64,000 nucleotides of DNA, taken from contig CM073896.1 of NCBI GenBank assembly GCA_037176705.1, positions 28,114,708 through 28,178,707 on the forward strand, in the 5' to 3' direction. The DNA comes from Molossus alvarezi. Its lineage: Eukaryota; Chordata; Mammalia; Chiroptera; Molossidae. A program made the position numbers and the translations under genes. The notes beneath the pieces are model-generated. The model was given only the letters and a program-made list of their open reading frames with translations, was not told where the DNA came from and searched no databases. Positions 49,171 to 60,711 of this stretch are shown piece after piece; position 1 is the first letter of the stretch, and every line of letters starts with the position of its first letter.

Positions 49171-50555
49171 TGTAGGTTATGGCCGGAGGGCCCCTTGCCC
49201 TTGTTACTGCGTATGCTGCTTATATAGGAAAAACAAACTGTCGTAAATGACTCTTAAATGTTTAAAACATGTTCATAGCAGAGCTTGAGAGTTTTCCACA
49301 TTAATTTTTGGTTCTTTTTAACTTCTCATTGTAAAACCAAAGACAGTTAACATAAACAGGCCAGTGATACTCCTGACTTTGCAAGGTAAGTGCATTCTGG
49401 GGCAGACAGTTCCTAGAAGAGTAGGTGGAATCTTAATGGGAGACGGGAAGAGGAAGCAACTTAATAATTTCAGACTGTGTATAGCTCTCACATGATTAAA
49501 GTCTCAAAGCTATTTTTAAAAGGCCGGCAACCTGAAGAGAAATTTTTACTAATTCAGTTTCAACAGTCGCCTGGGCTTTCATTATTGTTGTTGTCTTATC
49601 TGATTGTGGGGTTTATACAGACTTTCTAGAATAGTTTAAAAGCAAGCCTAATTGGTAGCCTTGCATAACTTTCCAAGTTAGTATTTAAGCAATAATGACC
49701 TTCAGACTGGACATTTTCTTGGCATTAATGACCAATAGAAAGCATTGGTGGTCTCAGGTGAAGCTAGAGACCTTTAATTGAGCCTGTGGTTAATGGCCAG
49801 AAAATGCCTAACTGAGAGGTCATTAGGGTGATTGTAAATCATATCAATGTAAAGAAAAAGGCAGTGTTCAAAGTTGAACATCAAGTTGCCATGGATACTG
49901 TATTTTCCTAGATACAGCAACCCAGACTACTAACCAAAGGAAGACAATTCTCAATTCTTTTCATTCCATTTAGGGTTATAATTGCTGTTTGGACACAAAC
50001 ACTGGTTGACAGAGTATGAAACAACTACCATTCTTACTTTATAAAGGTAAGAAGAACCTTTGGACTGAAAGGAGATTGGGGAGTTTATTCCATTTCAATT
50101 TCTACTATTATAATGATGATAGGCTGAACGTCCCTAGTCTCTTCTTACGTTCATAGGCATCCAAAGAATGAATGTATAGACATCTTAAGTAGGGTGGGTG
50201 TAGTTTTTGTGGAGCCTGAGGCTCACAGAATTTTGTGATTTCTTTTGAAAGAAAAGAAATCCAGATTACTAGTATAAAATACCAGTTTCATCAGTGTTCC
50301 TGACACAAGAAGTATGACAGAAAAACAAGTATTTTACTAATTGCAATGAAAATGTCTTACTCTCATAAAATTTACAGAATCATATTTCTATAGGGTTTTA
50401 TACCCCCCACCTCCAATGTATAAGACGAAAGGCCTCTTCAATCTAAGGCTTGATTAGCTTCATAGTAAATTATTCCTGATCTCCTGTCAAGAATCCTAGA
50501 GGTTTAGATAAAAAACAAAACAAACAAAAACACACACACAAAAAAAACAAAAAAC
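49171..50555. other. Unique sequence; candidate conserved noncoding element 49550-49990
   Basis: It is free of recognised repeats. It contains several TAAT cores (AATAATGACC, TTAATGACC, TTTAATTGAG, GTTAATGGCC) and an RFX X-box-like GTTGCCATGGATAC at 49885-49898. No exon is seen. Confidence 0.4.
49885..49898 (+). promoter_or_regulatory. X-box-like (RFX) site
   Basis: GTTGCCATGGATAC differs from the palindromic X-box GTTGCCATGGCAAC at two positions. Prediction from motif only. Confidence 0.35.
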
Positions 50556-50564
50556 GAGCCATCA

Positions 50565-50680
50565 TCCAGTGCAACACCCTTATTGTAGATGAGGAAAGTC
50601 AAATGTTCAAGTCAGGAAGTTTAAGCTAACCAAGTTCCCTAATTCACATTTTTTCTGCACCCAACTTCAAATCTTACTAA
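50565..50680 (-). repeat. Possible MIR/L2 fragment
   Basis: CATCATCCAGTGCAACACCC and GTAGATGAGGAAAGTCAAAT resemble the antisense MIR/L2 CCATTTTACAGATGAGGAAA region. Short and diverged. Confidence 0.4.
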
Positions 50681-50806
50681 TTTTACAGGATGGACACTGG
50701 CTGGAATTTCTGATGGAATAGTGAAGCAGGTCCAAAGGGAATATATTGCATAAAACTTCTTGAGAAGATAAAGAATCCTAAAGAAGAGATATCAGCTAAT
50801 TGTTAC

Positions 50807-51083
50807 GGGGTTTTTGTTGTTATTGTCATTGTTGTCATTGTTAATCCTCACTTGAGGATATTTTTTCATTGATTTTTTTAGATAGAGTGGAAGGGAAGGG
50901 GGAAAGACAGAGAGAGAAATACCAATGTGAGAGAGACGCACAGATTGGTTGCCTCCTGCACAACCTCGACCAGGGCCAGGGATTGAACCTGCAACCCAGG
51001 TATGTGTCCTTGACCTGGAATCAAACCCATGACCCTTTGTTCTGTGGGCCGATGCTCTAACCACTGAACAAAAGTGGCCAGGG
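50807..51083 (-). mobile_element. Ves-type SINE, minus strand
   Basis: A TTG/GTCATT-rich tail, AATCCTCACTTGAGGATATT, GA-rich body and a degenerate head ending AAGTGGCCAGGG. The target duplication TAATTGTTAC is at 50797-50806 and 51085-51094. Confidence 0.93.
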
Positions 51084-51094
51084 ATAATTGTTAC

Positions 51095-53580
51095 TTCTAA
51101 AACAGATTGTGTGGTGGAAACCCCTAGCTGTTAAACTAAATCCTTTCTCCCCTTCTTTCATAGTAAATGAACTGTGGCCGGAACATCTTTACCTAAGTAC
51201 ACCTGCATGCCCTAGCCCCTTCCTGCAGCTAGGTATTGTTCTAATTGCTGGAGTCAATGGCAAAAATGAAATGTAGAATTTCTCATTTAATTTCAGTGCG
51301 AGAGGAGCTAGTTTAACCACTTGATTTGAAAGAGGAGAGTCTGGGCACTTCTCACACTAAATATTTAAAGACTATTTCTTGTTAAAACTGCTAATCAATA
51401 GATGTTTTCCTTGGCCATTTCAAAACATATTAGTAAAAGATTGAAATCTTAGAGTATGTGAATAATATTTCAGAGAAGATCAATTGTACAGGCATGAGTG
51501 TCTAACATAAAACAACCAGTGATATCACAAGTAGTTTACAAAATCTTTCTTATTAACTTTTTGAAAATCTTGGTTTTAATTTTTAGATTAACACATTGGT
51601 CCTATTATAATTTATTAATAAAAGATGTGAGCTGGCAATATTTCCAAATAACATTATCAAATCATCTGATTTTTCTTGTCAAGTATAAAAGGTAAATTAT
51701 ATATAGGTATGTACTGATATCAGTTTATATGAAAAAATAAAATGATTCTGAGGATAACAGGAAAATTATCCAATAAATGTATTTATCTTTTATACCTGAC
51801 ATACATATACACACACACACTGGTGTGATGTATTGATTTTCACTTCTTGATCAAAATTGAATTTGTTTGAACAGCATTTCTTGTTTGAATAAATTTTGGA
51901 ATTGACTTTGAGGGAAGAAAGTCAATAACTGCATAATATACCTCCAACCATAGAAACCAAGTATTCAAACTTCTCTCTGTCAGGTTCACATCATTAGACT
52001 GGCACAGATGCTCATGAGATTGGCAGCTCTGTAGGGCTTGTCTAAAGGCAAGTGGGTTATATAAACTTATAAAAAAATCTCAGGAGAAAATAAGAATTAA
52101 ATGGTCTAGGCTGACTCTCAGATGCCTGAGTACATCTCCTAATGACTAAGGACACAGAATCGCTGTACCCAAGATTTCATAACGTCACATTTCTACTCCC
52201 TTCTCTCCTGCAGCCCAGTTCCTGTGGTTTTGAAATTGAACTATTTCTGAATGTGACATTTTCTGAAACCAGACTTTCAGAGAAATTATTACTTTGTACC
52301 TTCTCAGTTTTACATTCCAATCTAATTTATTATCTATTCCACTACTTCTTTTCAGAGAGGAGTTAACAACCACTGAACTTGGATCAAAAAGAATATTTTT
52401 CAACCACAAATTCATCAGACTTAAAAGTCAAGTCTTGTACAAAATAGTTCCTTTGAACATGGTGTTCTTTACTTATTTTGGATTAGTGTAAAAACTAGAA
52501 CTGGCTCCTGGTGATACAAGATAGTTACTTTTCATCACTGTTGCTTAAATGGCAAAGACATTTTTAGAAGTCTAACTCCAAGGACAGTAACCTGCGACTG
52601 CTGGGTTCTGTCTGAGAAAGCACAATGTAGAACATCAATAGAAGTAAATACTCAGGGGCTAGTTATGCAGAGGGTAATGCATCTGCTTTGACACCCTAAG
52701 GATCTGGGTTTAGAACCAGCTAAGCTCATTGCTTCGAGTCTAAGGTCAATTTCTGTCTGTTTTCTACACATTGAAAACCATGTCACTATTCAGCATAATT
52801 GACAAGTTACTTCTCCAAGGAACTGTGCACTAAAATAGAGTCTTCTCTGCATTTAAAAAAAATAATAAAGTATCTAAATTTTATTTCAAGCTTGATTTGG
52901 CTTCTTAAACTCTTCCACAGCACTCAAAATAATTAAATATACTTGGCATGATTTTGGTATTGTATCTAATGATTTGTGAACACCCTTAGATACTTGGACA
53001 CTTTGTCTTTTGGTCTCCTAAAACATGATGATACCAAATCACAAAATTATCTTCTGTTTTGTGGAATCATTTACTGGAACTTGTTAAAAATATGTGTGTA
53101 TACTGTTTGTATGATGCCAAAAAGGAAACTGAGATCTTAAAACTCATAATAATATGTCTCCAAAACAGGTCATGATATAAAATATGTATTTAGACTGGAA
53201 GAATCTAGATGCTTAATTTTGAAATATATCTTTCTAAATATAATCTCTATGTTAGACTTTTTAGGGGGAAGGTGCCTTATTACCTGTACACATCAGATTC
53301 AATGTTTAAAAAATTTGCTTTGGGACAGATGTTTCTTTACTGACAGTATTTATTGATAATATTTCATCTTTTGCCTCATACCCTCAGGAAAATTTTACAT
53401 TATTTTCACTAATCCTTTTTATAAAGCCTTCCCTTACTACTCACTATTTATTTCTTCATCTTCGTCTCAACTTGTCCTTATGCTCTAACAGTAAAATACA
53501 CAGTATGGTTTTAATGAATAACAGCCATGATCAGATCTTGTTGTGGTTTCAGAACATGACGTGCTATCTCATTCCTGCAT
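51095..53580. other. Unique AT-rich sequence, no gene seen
   Basis: 2.5 kb without a recognised repeat, apart from a possible L2 trace at 53395-53480. A tRNA-like stretch near 52655-52725 lacks a credible cloverleaf. Open frames of 60-76 codons have no family character. Confidence 0.45.
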
Positions 53581-53590
53581 AGCCTAGGAC

Positions 53591-53808
53591 AGGGTTTCTC
53601 AAATTTGGCACGATTGACTTCCTAAGCTAATTCTTTGCTGTAGGTGGTTGTTCTGTGCATTGCAGAAGGCTTAATATCAATGATCTTAAACTCTAAATGC
53701 CAGTAACAGTTCTTACCCACCCTCCCCCATATTATGACAGCCAGAAATGTCTCCAGATATCAATAAATGTTCCCTGGCGGAAAAATGCTCCCACCAGAGA
53801 ACCACTGG
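53591..53808 (+). mobile_element. MER5A-type hAT-Charlie MITE
   Basis: The 5' end CAGGGTTTCTCAAATTTGGC, then TTGTTCTGTGCATTGCAGAA and GAAATGTCTCCAGATATCAA, and the 3' end AGAGAACCACTG match MER5A from end to end. The expected 8-bp flanks (GCCTAGGA and GTCAGCAT) are too diverged to confirm. Confidence 0.85.
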
Positions 53809-54089
53809 TCAGCATATACTGTTCTTCATGTTAGAAATAACTTTTTATTGGCCTTGTCCAGCTGCATGTTAATGTTCATGCTTTGTGGAATCATCTTGAA
53901 GTATTACTTCCTCCTTGAAACCTTAGTTATATTACCTAGAAGAAGGTAAGGGTTTCTTTTATTCTGTTTTCATTAGAATGTCTTCATATCTCAAAATTTC
54001 TAGCACAATACATTTGACTTTCTATGCTTGTAAAATGGCTTCATCCCTTATTTCTTATGCTACTTGAATGGAAAATTAAGAATAAGTAT

Positions 54090-54190
54090 GTTGCCTTTTA
54101 CATGATATACCTCCACATTCTACCGTAATCCCTGGCATATGTTAGACATTCAACAAATTATTTCAGAAAAAAAATGATAAAATAAATGAC
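54090..54190 (+). repeat. L2 3' terminus
   Basis: ACCGTAATCCCTGGCATATG, TTAGACATTCAACAAATTAT, then an A-rich AATAAATGACTAAATAAG end resemble the L2 terminus. Confidence 0.55.
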
Positions 54191-54433
54191 TAAATAAGTA
54201 AATGGATATGGAAAATTTATACTAGGACAACTCATAAATATATTTTGACCTTTGTATAGAAGACTTGGCTGAAAGAAATATTTCTTAAAATCAGTTTTTC
54301 CGAATTCTACACTAAGAGAGTTTTGAGATCATGTAAGAAATTTACTGGGCAGAGTTGAGAGTAGAGGTACAAAAGTCATTAAAAATTTTTGTAAATGAAA
54401 AAGGGATCCTATACACCAAATTTTTATATTATT

Positions 54434-54597
54434 TGTTGGTACCTGGGTTGCAGTTTGTCCCCGACCCTGGTTGGGTTGTGTGGGTGGCAGCCACTCAGTG
54501 TGTCCCTTTCACATCGATGTTTCTCTCTCTCTCTCTCCCTCCTGCTCTATCTGAACAAAAAATGAAAAAATGTCCTCGGGTGAGGATTAAAAAAAAA
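54434..54597 (+). mobile_element. 5'-truncated Ves-type SINE
   Basis: It starts at the internal GGTACCTGGGTTGCAGTTTG, lacks the tRNA-like head, and keeps the CACATCGATG body, TCCTCGGGTGAGGATT end and poly(A). Loss of the 5' head is the usual result of incomplete reverse transcription. Confidence 0.9.
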
Positions 54598-54636
54598 TGT
54601 CAGTGCTTTTATAGTCAATAATATAAAATACATCAT

Positions 54637-55109
54637 TGTGGTAGTGCTCCCACCCTCCAAAAAAAATCCACATTCTAATTAATCCCTGAAATTTGTAAAT
54701 ACATTATTTTATATAGCAAAGGGGACTTTGTGGATATGATCAAATAAGGATCTGGAGATGGGAAGATTACCCTGAATTATCCAGGTGGGTCCTAGGTAAA
54801 TATAGAAAGTCTTATAAGAGTGAGTCAGGAGATCAGAGAGACAAATAGCAACATGATGTATAGACAGAGAGAGATTGGAAGGTGTTATGCTGTTAACATA
54901 ACACTTGAATATGGAGGAAAGGACCATGAGCCAAGGATGCTAGTGGCCTCTCGAAGCTAAGAAAGGAAAGGAACATAGGCATGTTGACTTCATTTTAACC
55001 AGGGAAACAGAATTCAGACTTATGTCCTTAGAAATGGTAAGATAATACATTTGTATTGGGCCACTAAGCTTGTGATAATTTGATCCAGAGGCAATAGAGA
55101 ACTGATACA
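54637..55109 (+). mobile_element. MLT1-type MaLR LTR, plus strand
   Basis: It runs from TGTGGTAGTGCTCCC through AAAGGGGACTTTGTGGATAT, GAATTATCCAGGTGGGTCC, GGCCACTAAGCTTGTGATAA and ends ACTGATACA. The 5-bp flanks ATCAT and ATAAT are a plausible target duplication. Solo LTR. Confidence 0.87.
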
Positions 55110-55114
55110 ATAAT

Positions 55115-55855
55115 CATGAGAATTTTTACTTACTCTTTCTAAGAACTTTGAATCGAATGTGTTACTGTTACCAGTAATGGTGTTGAAATGGCACCAGTTG
55201 TTACTGGCTATGTTGGACCTCGGTTCTTGAGTTTGGCAAAGAATGAATTACAGAGATAGTAGAAGCGAGCCAGCTGGGCTGTGTAGGCTCAGGAAACAAG
55301 TTACAGAGGCAGAAGAAGGGCCCTTAGAGCTTAGGAGAGACAAAGGCACAGGTAAGAACTCTGAGGGAAGAAGACGGGGAAGAGAAAGGGGCAGGCATGC
55401 TCCCAGAGGAAGAGTGTGCTGGGTCCTTCGGCTTGAGGGTTTTAAGGGTTGGGAGTGTAGGGGAGGTCTTAGGGGAGAACCCCAATAGAATATTCACCAA
55501 CTTTATGCTGATGTGCCAACATAAGATTTATTCCCCTGACTTCATCCATTCTTGGGTGTGGTTGGCACAAATGACACTGACTGGGTTTTTGTTATTTACC
55601 TCCCTGAATAGGGTGATTTTAGCTAATTACCCTCTGCTTGGGGAGGAGAAGTGTAAGCCATTTACTTATCCTAAGTGTCCTTGACTGGTGAAGATAGGAC
55701 TTTGTGACTTACTAGATGACTGTAAACTGTTGCCTGTTTAACTGTCATTTTCAGTTTCCGTGTTCCACTTGTCCTGGCTTACTAGCCTGCCTCATTACTA
55801 CCGTAGAACAAAAATAGATGATAGGTAGATAAATAGATAGATAAAATGGAACCAC
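55115..55855. other. Unassigned, partly GC-rich sequence, no gene seen
   Basis: The GA-rich stretch 55240-55450 gives frames of 81 and 95 codons without family resemblance. A short GATA-type run (GATAGGTAGATAAATAGATA) lies near 55820. Confidence 0.4.
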
Positions 55856-55859
55856 TTTA

Positions 55860-56280
55860 AAAAGAAGTGAAAACTGCCAGCCCAGAGAAACTGCCTTGCA
55901 AATATTATGCTTCAACTCTTTGGAATGTTAAAACAGGACAAAATAACCTTTGGACTAGGCCTAAAACAACATTGTGCCCAAAAGAACTATTTGAAAAGAT
56001 AACAAGAAAGTAGGTATTATAACTACTGGACTGATGACTACTAGATTAAAAATTAAAATCATTGCTTAGAATTAGCATAACTACATTAGCTTATCTGTAC
56101 CAATAGAAATGTTTTTCTTCTATTGAAGTAATTATTCCCCTTCTTTTCCTCATAAATATTCTCTGCCTTTTTCTCCTAATTGGAACACTATTTGGGTTTC
56201 TTCCCAAATAGCTATTCTTTTTTGGATCTCAAATAAGTGCTTTTTGATCCTCACTGTGGCCTTTATTTTTAGTTTAACAC
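55860..56280 (+). repeat. Probable solo ERV LTR
   Basis: AACTGCCAGCCCAGAGAAAC, CTCATAAATATTCTCTGCC, TTTGGATCTCAAATAAGTGC and the end TTTTTAGTTTAACA follow the U3-R-U5 order of an old ERV LTR and end in CA. Confidence 0.55.
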
Positions 56281-56289
56281 TAGATTCAT

Positions 56290-56520
56290 TTGTATATCTT
56301 CTTTTTTTTAAATTTTCCAGCAGTAAATTTTGTTCAGTGCCACATACAATTTTATAAATATGCTAAAAATATTCATTCATCTATTCTACAGGTGAAGTAC
56401 ACTTGCGTTGTTTTCAGGGATCAATTATTTTGCAAGTGGTGCTGTAAACATTCTTATATGTGGATCCTGATGTGCATGTGCAAGGGTGTCCATCTGTGCT
56501 GGAACTACGCTCTCATAATC
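56290..56520 (-). repeat. Ancient L1 (L1M-like) fragment, minus strand
   Basis: CATTCATCTATTCTACAGGTG, GCGTTGTTTTCAGGGATCAA and GTGGTGCTGTAAACATTCTT match the antisense L1 segment that reads GGGTTGTTTCCAG in consensus. Confidence 0.6.
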
Positions 56521-56534
56521 TACCTGAAGTATAG

Positions 56535-56953
56535 GGGTTCTATATATACATGATGAGGAACTGGCTCATGAGCTTACGGAGGATAAGAAATCCCACAATC
56601 TGCCATTTGTAAACTGGAGACTTCAGAAAAGCCAATGATGTAAATCAGTTTAAGAGCAAAGACTGATGAACAAAGGAAGCCAGTATCTGCATTGGTATAA
56701 ATTCCAGTCCAAGGGCAGAAGATGAGATGTCTCACCTCAAGCAATGAAGCAAGAAAACAGGAAAAAAATTTCCCACCTTTTGTTCTATTCAGATCCTAAA
56801 TGAATTGGATGATGCCAACACACATTGGGAAGAACAACCTACTTTGCTGAGTCAGCTGTTGGAAATGCTTGTACAGTCTGGACACACCCAGAAATAATAT
56901 ATAACCTGCATATCCATGGCCAGTCAAGCTGACACATAATGTTAACCATCACA
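56535..56953 (-). repeat. MaLR-like LTR, minus strand
   Basis: The right end GACACATAATGTTAACCATCACA is the reverse complement of a TGTGATGGTTAA start. ACACCCAGAAATAATATATAA, GATTGGATGATGCC-like text and CCTTTTGTTCTATTCAG occur in the expected order. The left end merges with the L1 fragment and is uncertain. Confidence 0.55.
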
Positions 56954-56999
56954 TGGTATTTCGATGCATCTATATATTGAAATTTAAAAAAAATGACAT

Positions 57000-57400
57000 C
57001 TTTATAACATTGACTATTTGCATCTTCTTTACTATATCTAATAAGATGTTATAATTTTCTATAAATAACTTGCACATTTTTGTTAGATTTATTCTTAGAT
57101 ACTTTTTGTTTTTGACATAAATAGTATATTTTTTTCTGACTTTATTCCTACATATAGAAATACATTAGCATTCATAACCATCAACATAGAAAAGCTTTCT
57201 TGTAAATTATTATAATTTATTAGCAGTTTATTTACGAGTTTCTATTTTTTAAGAATATAATCTGCAATTCTTTTTCTCTCTTAGTTCTTATTCTTGCCTT
57301 AATGAGCTGGCTATAAATGGAAGTGGTGATAACTGGAAATGTCTTGTTTCTCATCTCAAAGGGAATTCTTTGTGCATTTTAATTTATATATGATGATGCT
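57000..57400 (-). repeat. Ancient L1 ORF2 fragment, minus strand
   Basis: TTTGTTAGATTTATTCTTAG, AATGAGCTGGCTATAAATGG-type text and GAAGTGGTGATAACTGGAAA align with antisense L1 reverse-transcriptase sequence. Highly diverged. Confidence 0.6.
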
Positions 57401-57944
57401 ATGATGGCTTTTTATTGTTTTATTGAGGAATAATTTGACTATAGGACAAATAGGATTTTCTGAAATATTTCATGTGGTAGTGAATAAAAGAAAAATAAAA
57501 TATTACTTTAGCTCGGTGGAATGCAATTTACTAGGCTAGAAAGATTGGAGGAAAGTATGAAATCAAGAGCTCAGTTTGGGCCTGTGCAATTTGAGATGTA
57601 CATCAGGCAAGAGGACATACAGAGTAATCTGTTAAATATATAAGCCTTGATTGTAAAGGAAAGGAAGAAGGAAGAAAGAGGTGAATCATAAATGTGTAAA
57701 GGCTATTTCAAGCCCTAAGTCTGATAGAAATACCAAAATGTTAATAGTAGATCAAGAAAAAAATTAAAAGAAGTTTGTCCAGAGGCACTTTGTCGTTAAG
57801 AGTTTGAGTTGATGAAGAGAAGCTGGAAGCTTGGAGGACTGGCTAGAGAAGCAGAAAACCAGAAGAAGGAAGGAAGCGTCATCGAAACCAAGAGTAAAAC
57901 ATATGTCAAGAAGAAGGAAATGTGCTTACTCTCCAATTATTGCT

Positions 57945-58130
57945 ATGCAAATAATGCTTCAGTAACATCCTTACATCTATAACATAGCTCACCTGTAATA
58001 GTTTTTTGTAGACTAAAATCCTAGAAATAGAATTTTGAGGAAAAAACTGTGTTGGTTTAAAATGTTGATAGGTATTTTACAATAGCTGCCTCACCCACAC
58101 CCCAATTCATACAAATTTACTTTTCTATCC
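57945..58130 (-). repeat. Ancient L1 fragment, minus strand
   Basis: AATAATGCTTCAGTAACATCC, then AAATCCTAGAAATAGAATTT and CAATAGCTGCCTCACCC follow an antisense L1M order. Confidence 0.5.
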
Positions 58131-59092
58131 CTGATAGAAAGAAATACAGATAAGGAAATACAGACCTGGCCTCAGATGCCTTTCAATAAAAGAGAAACTT
58201 TGGGAGGTTATCAAGGACAGAACGTAAAGTGTTTTGTCCATCTATAAACCCTGGTTAGGTTAGACGTCTCTGCTTTTCAATTGAGCCATAGACAAAAAGC
58301 ACCATTAAACAGTTAGTTCTAAAATCCAACATATAATAAGGCATATAGTTGGCTCTCAGTCATGGACACTGTTCCTACAGTAAGCAAAAGGATAATCTTG
58401 GAAGCCAATGGGAAGAGGATTATCACATCCACTTCCAAAGCTATGCTTTTCTAATCTTAAAATATCGAATTATAAGTTTCACTATTTTTATTTTATTTAG
58501 TATATGACCTGTACTTATAGCAATTTAGTATCTTTAAAATCAATTCACTTTCTCTGTTGCTCAAATCTACTTTAGAAGAAAAATATGCACTATTGCAAAT
58601 GAAGAGAAAGTATCACTTTCCATTAAAGATAACAGCAATAAATATAATCAATATAAGCACTGTTATTAAGTTTAAGGTTAATGTTATTGCTTGCCAAAAG
58701 CTTTGAATCTATGGTCCATAAAAAGGAAATTACCAAAGTAGAGGAGAGTTAAAGGTATAGTTGTTTCTATATGGTATACTTATAGAATTGTAAAGACATG
58801 AATTGAAATGTTAAAGTCTGAATTATAACATCATGGATTGCATGTTTTCTTCTGGGCAGTATCCCAGTTCATTAACAAAAGAAAAATAATTCTTTGCTCT
58901 TATTTTTCCATTTGAACTGTAATTGCTGTTAGATGTGAATGTTAGTCCACAGATCTTCAAGCAACTATCAGTGTCTATCTTATGAAACGACTATTAACTA
59001 GAATTTTGGTCTAAAAAGAGCCTTGGGAATCAAATATTTTTAACTCTCCTCTTCCTTTTTCGGAAGGATTATACTTATATTATTGTCAATGG
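58131..59092. other. Unique AT-rich sequence, no gene seen
   Basis: No repeat or coding evidence. Confidence 0.4.
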
Positions 59093-59111
59093 CCCTCAGA
59101 AAGGGACTTTT

Positions 59112-59267
59112 TATTTATTTTTTTAAATTAATTTATTTATTTTTGTTACAGATGTTTCTCCTTTTCCCCCCACTGATTCCCCCCCCCCGTCCCCAGCTTT
59201 GTTGTCCATGTCCATTGTTCATGCATACATGCATGTAAGTTCTGTGGTTTATCTCTCCACCACCACC
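59112..59267 (-). mobile_element. Severely 5'-truncated L1 (3' UTR only), minus strand
   Basis: It is the reverse complement of the L1 3' UTR and A-rich tail seen at 33070-33260: TTTTGTTACAGATGTTTCTC and CATACATGCATGTAAGTTCTG. The target duplication CCCTCAGARAGGGACTTTT lies at 59093-59111 and 59268-59286, showing a complete independent insertion of only about 156 bp. Confidence 0.9.
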
Positions 59268-59315
59268 CCCTCAGAGAGGGACTTTTAAAACTTCATATTT
59301 ACAGTAATAATTTCA

Positions 59316-59590
59316 AAATTTGTGGAATATAATGAACAAAACAAACTGATGAAAAAAATAGACTTCGAGACATAGAAGTAGGGTACAGACTGACAAACAT
59401 CAGAAGAGGGGGTGGGAAGGGACAGAGGAGATAAACTATAGAACTTATATGCATGTATGTGTAACCAGTGGACATAAACAACAAAGCTGGGAATGGGGCA
59501 TGGGGGGGGGGGGATTGGGAGGATGGTGTCAATGGGGAAAAAAGGAGAAACATTTGTAACAAAATAAATTAATAAAAATAATTTTTAAAA
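59316..59590 (+). mobile_element. Severely 5'-truncated L1 (3' end), plus strand
   Basis: TTTGTGGAATATAATGAACA through TTTGTAACAAAATAAATTAA matches the L1 copy 3 3' end (about 32999-33260). It lies about 50 bp from the oppositely oriented fragment. Flanking AATAATTTCAAAATT and AATAATTTTTAAAAAATT may be its target duplication. Confidence 0.88.
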
Positions 59591-59868
59591 AATTCTTTTT
59601 ATAGTTGCAAAGGGAATCCAGAAATCATCCAGTGCAGTATCTTCACTTTTCAGATGAGGAAACAATCTGAGGACATGCTGGTGGATGTCTGAGAGAGGAA
59701 GAACCACACACATGTGGACAGGCTGCAAGTCAGTTCAGTTAGCATTTCCTGGACATAGAACTAACCCTACCTTATCATATTCCTTTTGCCTTTTTTTCAT
59801 TTATCTCAAAGTCTTAGAAAAATCTATTAGCTTTAATTGCTTTAAAAAGGAATAGGCAGGCAATTCTT

Positions 59869-60106
59869 TTTTTTTTTTAATCCTCACCTGAGGACATTTT
59901 TCGATATTTTGTTCAGATAGAGTGGGAGGGAGAGAGAGAGAGAAACATCGACGTGAAAGCGACACATCGAGTGGTTGCCATCCACACGACCCAACCAGGG
60001 CCGGGAACAAACTGCAACCAAGGTACGTGCCCTTAGCGGGAACCGAACCTGGGTCTCTCCGGACCACAGGCCGACGCTCTAACCGCTGAGCCAAACCGGC
60101 CAGGGC
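59869..60106 (-). mobile_element. Ves-type SINE, younger subfamily, minus strand
   Basis: A poly(T), AATCCTCACCTGAGGACATT, GA-rich body, and an almost perfect head with both Pol III boxes ending AAACCGGCCAGGGC. The target duplication AGGCAGRCAATTCTT is at 59854-59868 and 60107-60121. Among the best preserved copies. Confidence 0.95.
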
Positions 60107-60121
60107 AGGCAGACAATTCTT

Positions 60122-60503
60122 ATTGTTTGCGCTAATTATGGAGATATTTGCCCTAGTCTGGAAATTTAGACGATAGGGACTGTAACCACATCAGAACACG
60201 GGTACAAATGGAGTGACATGGAGGGAAAGAGCCTGGGAAGAGCTTGCAGATGTCACTGCTTTCCGTTATGATTTTACACAATGAGATGTTCTCTCTCACA
60301 CCCAACACACCGGCTTATTGCTTCACAGATTTTGAAAAAAAGGGGATATTCTTAATGAGAAGAATTATTCATTCTTTTATATAATAAATAGGTATGGGGT
60401 GCTTACTATGTTCTAAACACTGTTGTAGGTGCTGGGTAGACTGCATTTCATTGGTCAAACCAGAAAGGTCAATACTAAATCAAGATTGTCTATTAATTTC
60501 ACC
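60122..60503. other. Mostly unique; short L2/MIR trace at about 60395-60440
   Basis: GGGGTGCTTACTATGTTCTAAACACTG-type text resembles the L2 phrase ending in GCACTGTTCTAGG. No gene is seen. Confidence 0.4.
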
Positions 60504-60511
60504 TTTTAGTG

Positions 60512-60703
60512 CAGTGGTTCTCAACCTGTGGGTTATGACCCCTTTGGGGGTCAAACAACCCTTTCACAGGGGTTGCCTAAGACATAACAGTAGCAAAATT
60601 ACAGTTATGAAGTAGCAACAAAAATAATTTTATGGTTGGGAGTCACCGCAACATGAGGAACTGTATTAAAGGGTCGCGGCATCAGGAAGGTTGAGAACCA
60701 GTG
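60512..60703 (+). mobile_element. SPIN-like non-autonomous hAT element
   Basis: The 192-bp element starts CAGTGGTTCTCAACCT and ends AGGTTGAGAACCAGTG, a 16-bp terminal inverted repeat with two mismatches. Inside are CCTTTCACAGGGGTTGCCTA, TAACAGTAGCAAAATTACAG and AAAGGGTCGCGGCAT, diagnostic of the SPIN/URR1 family. The 8-bp flanks TTTTAGTG (60504-60511) and TTTCAGAG (60704-60711) agree at six positions, as expected for an old hAT target duplication. Part of the usual interior after GCCTAAGAC appears deleted. Confidence 0.9.
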
Positions 60704-60711
60704 TTTCAGAG

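Noticed and set aside
52650..52735. Possible tRNA gene
   Set aside because: Box-B-like GGGTTTAGAACCAG is present, but the acceptor and anticodon arms do not pair convincingly and box A is poor.
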